This document shows, in pieces, positions 34,343 through 45,615 of a stretch of DNA of 64,000 nt (the first letter of the stretch is position 1; each line of letters opens with the position of its first letter). Position numbers and translations under genes: made by a program. The stretch covers positions 31,335,410-31,399,409 of the forward strand of contig CM055107.1 of the NCBI GenBank assembly GCA_029204225.1, written 5' to 3'. The notes beneath the pieces were generated by a model. The model was not told the DNA's origin and searched no databases. It saw only the letters and a list, made by a program, of their open reading frames with translations. Source of the stretch: Diphasiastrum complanatum. Its lineage: Eukaryota > Streptophyta > Lycopodiopsida > Lycopodiales > Lycopodiaceae.

Positions 34343-36629
34343 TCAGACTAGCAATGCACAAAATCTGTTGTGTGCATTAACATTGAGTGCTTTCATGAAG
34401 ATGTTTGCAACCATGTCATGCGTTCTACAGTATGTTAAGCCTACCTCTCTGTTGAGAACCTTGTCCCTGATGTAGTGATATCTGATCTCAATGTGCTTAC
34501 TCCTAGAATGAAATCTAGGATTGGCCGATAAGGCAATAGCACTTTGATTATCACAAAATAAAATTGTAGGGCTGTATTGATACAAATTGACATCTGACAG
34601 CAAATTTCTTAATGCTTCCTTAATAGATTGAGAAGCAACAATATATTCTGCTTCAGTAGAAGAAAGTGCGTGAAGATATCTTTGTTGAGTGATGTAAATC
34701 AGTCGATTTGCTTTGTCTTTGTGGATCTGAATTCCAAGACAGAAGTGAGCTTCGCCCAGATCAATCATGTCGAATTCTGAGAACAGCATATGTTTTGCAT
34801 CCTTGACCATTTTGGTATTGTTGCTGAAGAGCAACGTATCATCAACGTACAAGGTGATGATAGTGAAGGATTGCTACATTGACCTTGAATAAACGTTGCA
34901 ATCAGCAGTGCTTGGTTTGAATTCTTGTTCAATGAGGAATGTGTTGATCCTCTGAAACCAAGCTCTAGTAGACTATTTCAAGCCGTATAGTGCTTTGTGG
35001 AGTTTACAGACATGATTCTTCATGCCTTCCAAAACGTATCCTTCGGGCTGGATCATGTAGATATCTTCTTGTATGACTCCGTTCAAATAGGCTGTTTGTA
35101 CATCAAGTTGATGTACTTTGAGGTCGGCAGCTGCAGCATAAGACGAGAGCATTCGGATCGACGAATGTTTGACGGCTGGACTAAAAGTCTCACTGTAGTC
35201 GACATTCGGGATATGGGTGAATCCTCGTGCTACTAGTCTAGCCTTCCTTCGATCAATTGCTCCGTTGGCATTATATTTGATCTTAAAGATCCATTTGCAA
35301 ACAATAATATTGCAGCCAATAGGAGCTTCGACTAATGACCATGTCTGATTCTTGATTAGGGAGGAATACTCTTTGTCCATGGCTTCTCTCCAGAGATCAA
35401 AGTCTGGTTGGCTAAATGCCTCTTCGACTGTCGTCGGTTCCTACATTAAGAGACAGGTAGACTCAGGAGTATACCTTGTGGGCTGTGTGCACACTCGGCT
35501 TCATCTTCTGGGAGGATTCGACTGATGAACTGCTCCTGGGACTTGTTGCTAGGTAGCAGCACCATCTTCATCTGATTCGCTGTCTCGAAGTGGGTCGACA
35601 ATAGACACACCTGAGCTAGAAGCTCGGACTGTCGTGTCAACGGCAGGTGATGAAGATTCTTCTTGAGCAATGTCCTTGCCTTTGAGGCCGACGAGCTAAT
35701 CCTCGATAAAGACTGTATCCCAGCTATACGAGATTTGCTAGGTATCAGAATCATACAGCTTGTAGGTGTTATCAGACGAAGTATATTCGATAAGGATGGT
35801 CTTCAAACCTTGGAAATCCAATTTCTTCCTTGTGTCCTTTGGGATCTGCGCATAGGCAATGCACCCAAACACTCTTAGGTTATTCAAAGAAGGCTTAGAG
35901 CCTGTCCACACCTCGAGGGTGTCTTGTCTGAGAGGGCCTTGGTCGAACATCTATTTTGGAGGTAAGATGCAATGGAGACAGCTTCAGCCTAGAATCTCTT
36001 GGGCAACAATGCATGCGATAGCATACACTTAGCAAATTTGACCAGAGTACGGTTCTTCCTCTCAGCTAAGCCAATAGACTGAGGATTGTAAGGAGTGATG
36101 AATTGCTGCTCAATGCCTTGGCTTTGGCAGTACTCCTTAAACTTGACAGAGATATATTCTCCACTGTTGTCTGACCTTAGGGCCTTGATCGTCCTTCCAG
36201 TCTCCTTTTTTGCATGCTCCTTGAAGATTTTGAAGTAGTTTAAGGCTTCTGATTTCTTCTTTATGAAATACACCATCGTCCTTTTGGAGAATTCGTCAAT
36301 AAAGGTTATAAAATACTTGACATCCTTCAACAAAGGATTTTTCATCGGGCCACAAATATCTGAATGTACAACATCTAGTAATCCTCTAGCAATATGCTGA
36401 TGGCTTGACTTAAATGGTTTCCTAGTATGTTTACCAACTAGACAGTCTTGACAGACAGGTAACTCAACTTTTTTCACGAGGATAGTCGAGATCAAGAACA
36501 ATAGATTGTCTAGACATTCGTTGTATAGCATCATGATTTAAATGACCAAGTCTATAATGCCAAAGTAAACCTTTATTTGAATGAATTGAAGTACTAAGAG
36601 CCTGACTAGAGGAAAAAACAATGACTTAA
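34343..36629 (-). pseudogene. family B Copia integrase, reverse transcriptase and RNase H
   Basis: On the minus strand: GAG-pre-integrase (LLWHYRLGHLNHDAI) and, after a frameshift near 36475, CQDCLVGKHTRKPF. Next come an integrase with an intact triad in HSDICGPM, LRSDNSGEY and LAERKNRTL (36534-35989), a linker, reverse transcriptase (35380-34973, WIFKIKYNANGAI to LHKALYGLK, then TAG) and MYVDDTLLFSN at 34852. RNase H follows, but about 200 residues are missing between YITQQRYL and ALSSTEAEYIV, an internal deletion. The end has HSRSKHIEIRYHYIRDKV. Protease and gag of the same element lie at 40887-42128, separated by the 4.25-kb insertion. Confidence 0.9.
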
Positions 36630-39600
36630 TGTTAGGGCCATTTTTGGCAGGGAATTGGTCCAGCCAAAACGTCCTAAAAAAGTCAAGGGGCACCACTACT
36701 GATGGTGGCTATGCCCTACGTGAGTAACGAAGGTCCTGCCACATCCAATCCTAGGGGCTTCCTCTGTTACCCTGTGCTCTCCAACCGATGAGAGTTTTCC
36801 AGGCTCTCAGAGATACAGTTGCAAGGAGGGGGTGCTAATACTTTTGGTGCAATGATTCACTGGTTTTCTAGAATTATGGTTCCGCAAAAACTTTTGATCG
36901 CTAATGTCTCTTTCCCCATTGAATTCGGCTTACAGTTGGTAAAGATCTTACATGGGCTAGAAACCGATTTATTGTCTATGATGTGCTCTTGGGGTGCAAG
37001 TTATATGCACCACTTTGTTTGCTAAGCGGCGATATTTTCGCCGACCGTCGGGTCTAGGTATTTCACTAGACAATACTGACGGCGGGTGTGACTAGTGTGA
37101 CACTTAACCAAGGCGGTGTATTTCAACCACAGATGGTGGACGGCCCGCTCTGGTGTTTCACAGAGGTCGATTCTAGCTGACGTGCTTCATAATTGACAAA
37201 ACGGAAGAAACACTTCAGAACTTGACGATTCCCACAAATAATGTCGTATGTCAACCAGTTTATAGACCGACCAACCACCAAATGTAGTGACTATGAAGAA
37301 AACGTTTTCGTATGCTACCAAACTTCAATACACAATCGTTTACTTGCTCTAACCGTGGGAAAAACCCTGGTTTTCATAATATTAATGCATACTATCGAAA
37401 AACACTTGACTCCTCTACTAGAGTATGTAATAAGACTTTTGGATACTGATGGAAAAAATGATAAATATAAGAAATGTCTAGGTTCCTAGTATTCTAGTCA
37501 CGGCATACAATAATTTCACTCATCTAACATCAGAAAACCGTTTTACTACTTTAATACAATATTCAGTCACTTTTCTAAACCTGACCCAAAAAGACGGTCC
37601 GGTGCTCATAATACAAGTACATATGGAAGACGCAGTTGTCATTGCCTAATTTGGAATGGCGGAGGCTACGAAAAACCAGTACCTAGTACACAGGTATGAT
37701 ACTTCACTATCTACTCTTTCAGACAGAAACCACAATTGATTAGATCTCAATAGGGACATGGCAATTCGGAATTATCGAAATGATTAAGTCCCCACATAGT
37801 ATTAGCATGCTACAACTATGCAATGATTTCTAAGTATCCTACCACTCCTTCAATAAATGAAGTCAAGTATGGACTTCAAGCACACATATTCCCACGGAAA
37901 ACAAGCCAGTACAAAAAATAGAGACTATAAAAACCAACCGAAATGAAGTAAAACCATACCTCAGTGTGAATATAGGTGACCGAAAATTGTTGAAGTACTA
38001 GTCATGAATGCCGCTTTTGGTCTGAGGTAGCTTTGCTTTTGTTCTTCAGAGAGTCATTTGGACTGCTCGTATATGCCAAAACTTGAACAGGTAGCGAGAT
38101 CATAGAACAAAAACTTTACCACAAGTCATTAGAAGGATCCACAGGGCACCGAAAAAATCAGTAGGCAGGCAGGCTTTGTAGGTCGCAGACAGACAAGTAG
38201 AGAAGGTGGCCTCCAGCGAGCACCCAGAGAGCAGAGGTAGCGGCCAGATTGTAGGGGAAACAGAGCAACGGACAATAGGTGAGGCAACGAGGACAGATGG
38301 GTAGATCGCAGGGCCTGCAGGTAGGTCGCAGGGCCAGCAGGTCTGATTTTTGCCACATACAGGCAGTAGACAGGTCACATTAGACAAGAAAACTGGAAAA
38401 CAGTCCTCATACACACTGTGGCAGGCTCTACAAGCCACGGACAACAAATGTGAAGTTTTGAGCAGTGATGAGAGGCCAAAAACAGGCCGAAACAAGTCAC
38501 AGGTGCCTTAGAAAACCGCAGACAGGTCATACAAGCATTTACCCAACTGTGGGCAGGCGGTACAAATCGCGGGACAACAAAATGGCCTGCAAACTGGCCG
38601 CATGCAGACTGTGGCAAACTTTTGCAGGCTGTGGGCAGCGATCATAGACAAAAACTTTTGATTTGTGGTGATTACCAGTGATGGGTAGGTCATAGTAGGC
38701 CGCAACCAGGTCGCCGCAGGTCTGAAAACACAGTAGGAGGCCGCAAATAGGCTTCGAGTAGGCCGCCGACAGGGCAACTAGGTCGATGGTTGACTGGTAC
38801 AACCCACAGAGATCTGCAGTAGGCCGCTGGTAGGGATAAGAAAAGGGCCGCAGGCCTGCAGGCTAGCCACACACTGTTTGTTGGCTACAGATCTGGCCTC
38901 TCAACAATGCTACTCTCATAAAACACATTCAACTCTATGCACTCTCAATACGAGGGGCAACCCTATAAACAACTCCCAATCATCCTTCTCCTACACTCAA
39001 CCCACACACATAATGAGCGTTCAACTCATTCAGTCTAACAATCCACAAATGACTATGCAACCCAACACTCCCGTCACAACGCACAAGCACACTACAATGC
39101 AAGAGCGAGCTTAACCCAAGTAATCAAAACAAAACAAGTTTATACTCAACCCACATCACTTTCCCATCTCTCAATAGCAACGGTAAGAAACAAATACCAT
39201 TAATAATCACACCACATTTTCCCACCACAAACAACTACACAAGGTAGGAGCAACATGCAACCAACTGATACACTCTACACATTCAACCACCAACGTGCGA
39301 CCCAACACTAAGCCACCACCAAACGTTCTCAGCCCCCACACCTAAAATGGTACGCACACAAAGCAATCATTTTCTTTTCCAATGCCAAACCAAAACAATC
39401 CATGATGCACTCCTACTAAGCAATAACCACCAACTCCACCTCTTCCACGACATAAATGTAAATACACTAACGATGCATCAACAACTATGAAACAAGCATT
39501 ACTAACCAGGCATCGATCCACAAGTACTACATAAAGTGAGAACAAGAATCAATATTGAACTCTCCAACTTAAGCATTCACCAAACATCCATTTCAAGCAT

Positions 39601-40881
39601 CGAAGAAAAGGAAAGCACAATCCATCTCTCTCACCAAACAGAATTACCTTTCAACATCCCACTCCCAAAGATACCAACTCCTAAAAATACTAACCAACAA
39701 AAGTACTAACTCTCAACACACATAACCTCAACATTAACTTTCAACACACATTTTACACACACTCTTCAAATACAAAGAGTTGGCTCCTTTTTATAGAAAA
39801 ACCCAAGTGTCCCCCTTCAAAATGAAGCTTTGCCAATTTTCATGTCCTTCAAGCCCTCTTTGCCATTTGTCCTCAACCCATTTGATAGTACACCTAGTGG
39901 CCTCCATAAGAGAGTGGGAGAGTGGTGCATTCAAGGCTCTCTTCCAAAACTAGCCAAGATGCCATTTTTGTCAAAGGCTAGGGAGGCCATTTAAGTTTCC
40001 CCTTTTGTACACCCTAGAAGCCCAAAATGTCAATGGCTAGTGGGTGTACCTCCCAAATGTTTTTAGCCTATAAGGTGTTTTTTGGCATTTAATATCCAAA
40101 TTTTGGGTGAGGCCCTTTTCAACCCCTATTTTTAGTAGGCGACCTTCATTTTTTCTTTGGGTACTTTCGTTTTTGGCCTTTCTTCGTTTTTTCAAGGGCC
40201 GTGCACCTACTGCTCATTTGTCTGGATTTTTGATCGATTGGGTAACCACTTGGCCCGCACATTTTGTTAATTGCCCGTAAATTGCCCAAACTTTGCCGTT
40301 AGGATTTTTGTGACTCCTTGACACTGAATCCATATTTCTCGGTCCCGTTTTTACCCGAAATTTTTCTTTCTCGGTTTTTTCTTCTGTGGTTGACTTTTTC
40401 GGCATTCATGACTAGGGCTTTCCCACGACAACACGGTTTCCCTGAAAAATACACTGAGTGATCATATATTAGTAAAAATGGACTCTATACATGGTGAGAT
40501 TTTAGCACGGTCATACTAGCTATTTTTTTACAACAAGCCATTTTTTTGAAAAGCCGTAAATATTTACCGGCCATTTCTAAGGCCACAAAATTTTCTCTAG
40601 CCTCATTTAGGGCGGACTGGGACCCAATTCTAGGTGGACCGGCACGTTTGGCTCGGTCTTACAAAACTTGACCACAAAATATTTTTGACGGTTTTTTTGA
40701 AAATCAGTTTCTTACTTTTAAACTGTGTCTAGCCACTTTAGGGCAGGCTGGGACCCAATTCTAAGGCAAATTTGTGCCGATTTTTCTCTAATATCGGAGT
40801 TTTACATGCCAGTTTTTTCAATTATTGCAAACTTAAACTTCACTATTAGCCCGATTTTCCGTGCAGAAATATCGGCAAACA
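36630..40881. mobile_element. 4.25-kb non-coding insertion, probable giant solo LTR
   Basis: The unit begins TGTTAGGGCC and ends CGGCAAACA, and CTTAA flanks both sides (36625-36629 and 40882-40886). Removing it rejoins the family B Copia between the end of protease (minus-strand WILYKLS at 40887 and above) and GAG-pre-integrase. There is no coding frame of note. Terminal direct repeats were not seen, so it is more likely one very long LTR than a complete non-coding element. Inside are a 750-bp tract rich in GGTCGCAGG/GGCCGCAGG words (38140-38890) and about 900 bp poor in G (38890-39800). Confidence 0.7.
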
Positions 40882-40886
40882 CTTAA

Positions 40887-42128
40887 TTTATAAAGTATCC
40901 ATGCCTCTTTCTGAGTGCTAGGATCTTGCTTGTCCTATCAACTACTTTACACTAATCACATTCGAATTCTACTCTGTACCTAGATCTGTGATTCTACTTA
41001 CAGAGAGCAGATTTGTAGATAACTTTGGTTCATATAGGACTTTAGAGAGCAGCTTAGACTGATCATTTGCAAAGCATAATCTTACAGTGCCTTCACCTTT
41101 AATAGCTTGTGTGCTATTATTGCCAAGGTGAACGAATTTCTGGGTACTATAAGATATATAGGACTCGAAACAGCCAATGAGGCTAGTCATGTGCTGAGTG
41201 GCTCCGAAATTCAGGAACCAAGAAATGTCACCAGATGCCCTTTGATGGTTGGTAATGAAGGCATCATGATCCGTTTCTTGAATGGGCTGTGGAGCTTCTA
41301 CAACTGCATTCACCACTTGATTTGACTGCCCTTTGCTGTTGTTCTTCGCTTGAAGTATGCGACAGTCTTGTATTTCGTCATTGTTTCATTTGTAGTATCT
41401 GCAGAACAGCTTCTTCTTTGTTTACGGATTCAATTGTTCCTTGTGCTGAGCTGGTTTCTGATCTGGCTTCGACTGCTTCGGGTCTTTCTTCTTCTTCTGC
41501 TTTGTCGTGCCCTTGTTGGTACAAGACGTGAGAATCAACTGAGGAACTCTAAGCTTTGTTCCTTCGTGTGTCTTCCTGCAACAACATAGTAATGACTCTC
41601 GAAAGATTCAATTCTGGATGAGTCGTGATGATCCTCACCCAGCTATCTTAAGAACTTGGCAAGCTTGTACGCAGTTGCATCATTGCGTCTTGATCGTTTA
41701 TGACAGATCCAATAGCGGCCATTTGTCTTAGCAGGTTCTTGAATTGATTAATGTGATTCTGTAGAGAATCACCATTCGTCATCTTGAGGGAGTAGAATTT
41801 CTTCCTAAAATGTAGCTTGGAAGCTATATCTTGCACTTCGTATAGTGTGCTCAAGATGTCCCAGACTTCTTTCGATGTCTAAGCCTCGGATACATTGCCG
41901 ATCTGGGTATCCATGATGTTGACGATGATCAGCGCAAAAGCTTTTCCATCCTTCAGCTTCCATCTGGCGATTGCCGCATCGTCCGCTTCGGGATTTCCCT
42001 TCTGCACGTGTAACAATGTCGTACAATTTTTTTGCCATTAGTACAGTTTTCATCTTAAATTTTCACAGATGGTAATTGGCTCCATCAAGCTTGTCCATGA
42101 TAGGACTGACTTTCCCTTGGGAATCCAT
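40887..42128 (-). pseudogene. family B Copia gag and protease (left palindrome arm and beyond)
   Basis: On the minus strand gag begins MDSQGKVSPIMDK at 42128. It meets TGA at 42065-42063, at the position of the conserved Trp, then continues as KMKTVLMAKKLYDIV and, in another frame, KFYSLKMTNGDSLQNHINQF. A zinc-knuckle region is not clear. Protease follows at 41316-40969 (DISWFLNFGATQHMTS, with Asn where Asp of DSGA is expected, then STNLLSVSRITDLG). The segment 41128-42128 is repeated in inverted orientation at 43595-44595. Confidence 0.85.
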
Positions 42129-44595
42129 GTAGAAGAATTAGTCTAAGTGATAGGAGAAACTATCAGTGACTTAAGTATGAAAATCTCATTAGGGCCCTTT
42201 TTGGACTCAAAAAGGGCCTTTTCACTAATTATAATTAGTGTTAATAACGACATGTGTACCAATAAGAGAGTGACAATTGAAATGGAATGGTCCATATGAC
42301 ATGGCACATCCAATGGTGTAAATTGGATCTTCAAATGCTAATCCACCCACTAACCCACCTCTAACTCTACTTCCTCAATCCATAGTAATGATGATATGAC
42401 AAGGCTAAAATTCAAATTATACAAGAAAATAATATCTACTTCTTCAAGCCCTTCAATAAGCCTTTTTATTACTTCAGATTGAGTGAAAATGGGGCCCAAT
42501 ATTTCTTTGGGCCCCCATTTTGAAAAAAAAATAGGGGGAGGGGGATGAGAGGACAATCGCCCCCCCCCCCCCCCCCCATCCTTGTACAATGTATATCCCT
42601 CCCCCGCCCCCCCTTGTACAATATGTAGAATACCCCCCCCCCCCTCTCGTACTACACCCCGCAGCCCTGTGGTGCTCCTTGTGCGAGCACCCCACCCTCC
42701 GGGCCGCTGAGTTTGATCAGAGCGCAAGGCTCGGAGCTCCACACGACCCCCCCCTTCCCCATATCTTGTACATCGGGGGTGGGGGAGGTGTTTGCTGGGG
42801 AAGCGCGCAGGTCTCGTAGTCGCGCGCCCACCCATGCCAGCGGTCCGAGGTGGGCAGGAGCGAGCCGCTCCTGCCCACCTCGGACCGCTGGCGCGGGTGG
42901 GCGCGCGACTACGAGACCTGCGCGCTTCCCCAGCAAACACCTCCCCCACCCCCGATGTACAAGATATGGGGAAGGGGGGGGGGTCGTGTGGAGCTCCGAG
43001 CCTTGCGCTCTGATCAAACTCAGCGGCCCGGAGGGTGGGGTGCTCGCACAAGGAGCACCACAGGGCTGCGGGGTGTAGTACGAGAGGGGGGGGGTATTCT
43101 ACATATTGTACAAGGGGGGGCGGGGGAGGGATATACATTGTACAAGGATGGGGGGGGGGGGGCGATTGTCCTCTCATCCCCCTCCCCCTATTTTTTTTTC
43201 AAAATGGGGGCCCAAAGAAATATTGGGCCCCATTTTCACTCAATCTGAAGTAATAAAAAGGCTTATTGAAGGGCTTGAAGAAGTAGATATTATTTTCTTG
43301 TATAATTTGAATTTTAGCCTTGTCATATCATCATTACTATGGATTGAGGAAGTAGAGTTAGAGGTGGGGTTAGTGGGTGGATTAGCATTTGAAGATCCAA
43401 TTTACACCATTGGATGTGCCATGTCATATGGACCATTCCATTTCAATTGTCACTCTCTTATTGGTACACATGTCGTTATTAACACTAATTATAATTAGTG
43501 AAAAGGCCCTTTTTGAGTCCAAAAAGGGCCCTAATGAGATTTTCATACTTAAGTCACTGATAGTTTCTCCTATCACTTAGACTAATTCTTCTACATGGAT
43601 TCCCAAGGGAAAGTCAGTCCTATCATGGACAAGCTTGATGGAGCCAATTACCATCTGTGAAAATTTAAGATGAAAACTGTACTAATGGCAAAAAAATTGT
43701 ACGACATTGTTACACGTGCAGAAGGGAAATCCCGAAGCAGACGATGCGGCAATCGCCAGATGGAAGCTGAAGGATGGAAAAGCTTTTGCGCTGATCATCG
43801 TCAACATCATGGATACCCAGATCGGCAATGTATCCGAGGCTTAGACATCGAAAGAAGTCTGGGACATCTTGAGCACACTATACGAAGTGCAAGATATAGC
43901 TTCCAAGCTACATTTTAGGAAGAAATTCTACTCCCTCAAGATGACGAATGGTGATTCTCTACAGAATCACATTAATCAATTCAAGAACCTGCTAAGACAA
44001 ATGGCCGCTATTGGATCTGTCATAAACGATCAAGACGCAATGATGCAACTGCGTACAAGCTTGCCAAGTTCTTAAGATAGCTGGGTGAGGATCATCACGA
44101 CTCATCCAGAATTGAATCTTTCGAGAGTCATTACTATGTTGTTGCAGGAAGACACACGAAGGAACAAAGCTTAGAGTTCCTCAGTTGATTCTCACGTCTT
44201 GTACCAACAAGGGCACGACAAAGCAGAAGAAGAAGAAAGACCCGAAGCAGTCGAAGCCAGATCAGAAACCAGCTCAGCACAAGGAACAATTGAATCCGTA
44301 AACAAAGAAGAAGCTGTTCTGCAGATACTACAAACGAAACAATGACGAAATACAAGACTGTCGCATACTTCAAGCGAAGAACAACAGCAAAGGGCAGTCA
44401 AATCAAGTGGCGAATGCAGTTGTAGAAGCTCCACAGCCCATTCAAGAAACGGATCATGATGCCTTCATGACCAACCATCAAAGAGCATCTGGTGACATTT
44501 CTTGGTTCCTGAATTTCGGAGCCACTCAGCACATGACTAGCCTCATTGGCTGTTTCGAGTCCTATATATCTTATAGTACCCAGAAATTCGTTCAC
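41128..44595. repeat. 3.5-kb near-perfect palindrome
   Basis: The left arm (41128-42862) and right arm (42866-44595) are reverse complements around AGC at 42863-42865. They differ by about ten substitutions and small indels, including C/G-run lengths. Each arm holds the start of the Copia protease, gag, its leader, and half of the foldback-like element, whose GC-rich middle is the axis. On the left the Copia continues normally into protease beyond 41128. On the right, similarity stops at GTTCAC (44595), where a C run joins another copy of the GC-rich element. Confidence 0.95.
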
Positions 44596-45182
44596 CCCCC
44601 CCTAGCAAACACCCCCCCCCCCATCCCCCGATGTACAAGATATGGGGAAGGGGGGGGGTCACGTGGAGCTCCGGGCCTTGCGCCCTGATCAAACTCAGCG
44701 GCTTCGAGGGTGGGGTGCTCGCACAAGGAGCACCACAGGGCGGTAGGGTGTAGTACGAGGGGGGGGGGGGGGCGTATTCTACATTGTACAAGGGGGGGGG
44801 AGGGATATACATTGTACAAGGAGAGGGGGGGGATTGTCCTCTCATCCCCCTCCCTCCATTTTTTTTTCAATTTTTTTTTCAAAATGGGGGCCCAAAGAAA
44901 TATTGGGTCCCATTTTCACTCAATCTAAAGTAATAAAAAGGATTATTGAAGGGTTTGAAGAAGTAGATATTATTTTCTTTTATAATTTAAATTTTACATT
45001 AAAATTAGTTGTCCTTGCTATATTATAGTAGGTCTATGTAAAGCCTATTAAAATATAAGTTAACCCATGACAAACCCAGGGTGAACTGCCACATAGGATG
45101 ATTAATGAGTAAATTAATCCTAATTAACAAGCATGTTTAGGCAAGGAAGAGGCCCCTTTTGAGTCCAAAAAGGGCCCTAATG
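42186..45182. mobile_element. foldback-like element with inverted ends, enlarged by the palindrome
   Basis: The left end reads CATTAGGGCCCTTTTTGGAC (42186). The right end (to 45182) is its complement, GTCCAAAAAGGGCCCTAATG. Next to both ends the sequence forms a hairpin. Inner segments (TTCAAGCCC...GGGCCCAATATTT, then C/G-rich) also occur in inverted order at 42450-42560 and 44820-44970. The original insert would be about 1.25 kb in the leader of the family B Copia, between PBS (45264) and gag. The rest is the extra inverted copy of gag and leader. No clear target duplication was found, so the superfamily is open. Confidence 0.55.
43600..44595 (+). pseudogene. inverted duplicate of Copia gag and protease start (right arm)
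   Basis: Plus-strand copy of the gag at 42128-41128, beginning at the ATG at 43600 and carrying the same TGA (43658-43660). The product fragments differ by single residues from the left arm (for example SRSRRCG against SRSGRCG, and AFMTNH against AFITNH). It ends within protease after STQKFVH, where a C-rich sequence is joined. It is a duplication product, not an independent element. Confidence 0.9.
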
Positions 45183-45263
45183 GATATTTACAGAATAAGA
45201 AAACAATTACTCTATCGGCTAGTAGAGTCTTGTACTGTGAAAGCTTATCAAGCTATGAAAATA

Positions 45264-45275
45264 GCTCTGATACCA
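45264..45275 (-). other. primer-binding site of the family B Copia
   Basis: GCTCTGATACCA on the plus strand is the complement of TGGTATCAGAGC. It directly adjoins the LTR edge TGTTGGGAGAG at 45276, as expected for a minus-strand element with its 5' LTR to the right. Confidence 0.9.
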
Positions 45276-45615
45276 TGTTGGGAGAGAGGGGGGAGAATAA
45301 ATGACGAACACGAACGAGAAACGAACTCGAACAAGAAACAAACAAGAAACGAATTCGAACATAAAATGTTCGTGCGCAGCGGAATGAACTATACGACTCT
45401 CTCTGTAAGCATGACTATGCCTATCAGAATGACAGAACTTTGATGATAGAAATCATGGTCATTCTAGATTACGTAGCCAAACATTAATGGATGAAGCGCC
45501 AGAAGAATAATTTGTCGTGAATAGCAAGACAAATTATATGTCGCAAATGATTCGCGAAAAGCTAGACTGTGCTTGACTGATAATTAGTCGCGAATGATTC
45601 GCGAAAGACAAGACT
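45276..45615 (-). repeat. partial 5' LTR, family B
   Basis: Matches 33203-33540 closely (same TGTTGGGAGAG edge, GACGAACACGAACGAG and GAATGATTCGCGAAAG words). It is cut at 45615, where plus-strand family C Copia sequence begins. With PBS and 3' LTR it bounds the minus-strand family B element as 33203-45615. Confidence 0.88.

Noticed and set aside
42350-43177. 275-aa Pro/Gly/Arg-rich frame across the palindrome axis
   Set aside because: It is a by-product of GC-rich inverted repeats and C/G runs; frames on both strands mirror each other.
41128-44595. Palindrome as a pure sequencing or assembly chimera
   Set aside because: The arms differ at several positions and in homopolymer lengths and have distinct outer junctions; kept as a finding with the caveat stated.
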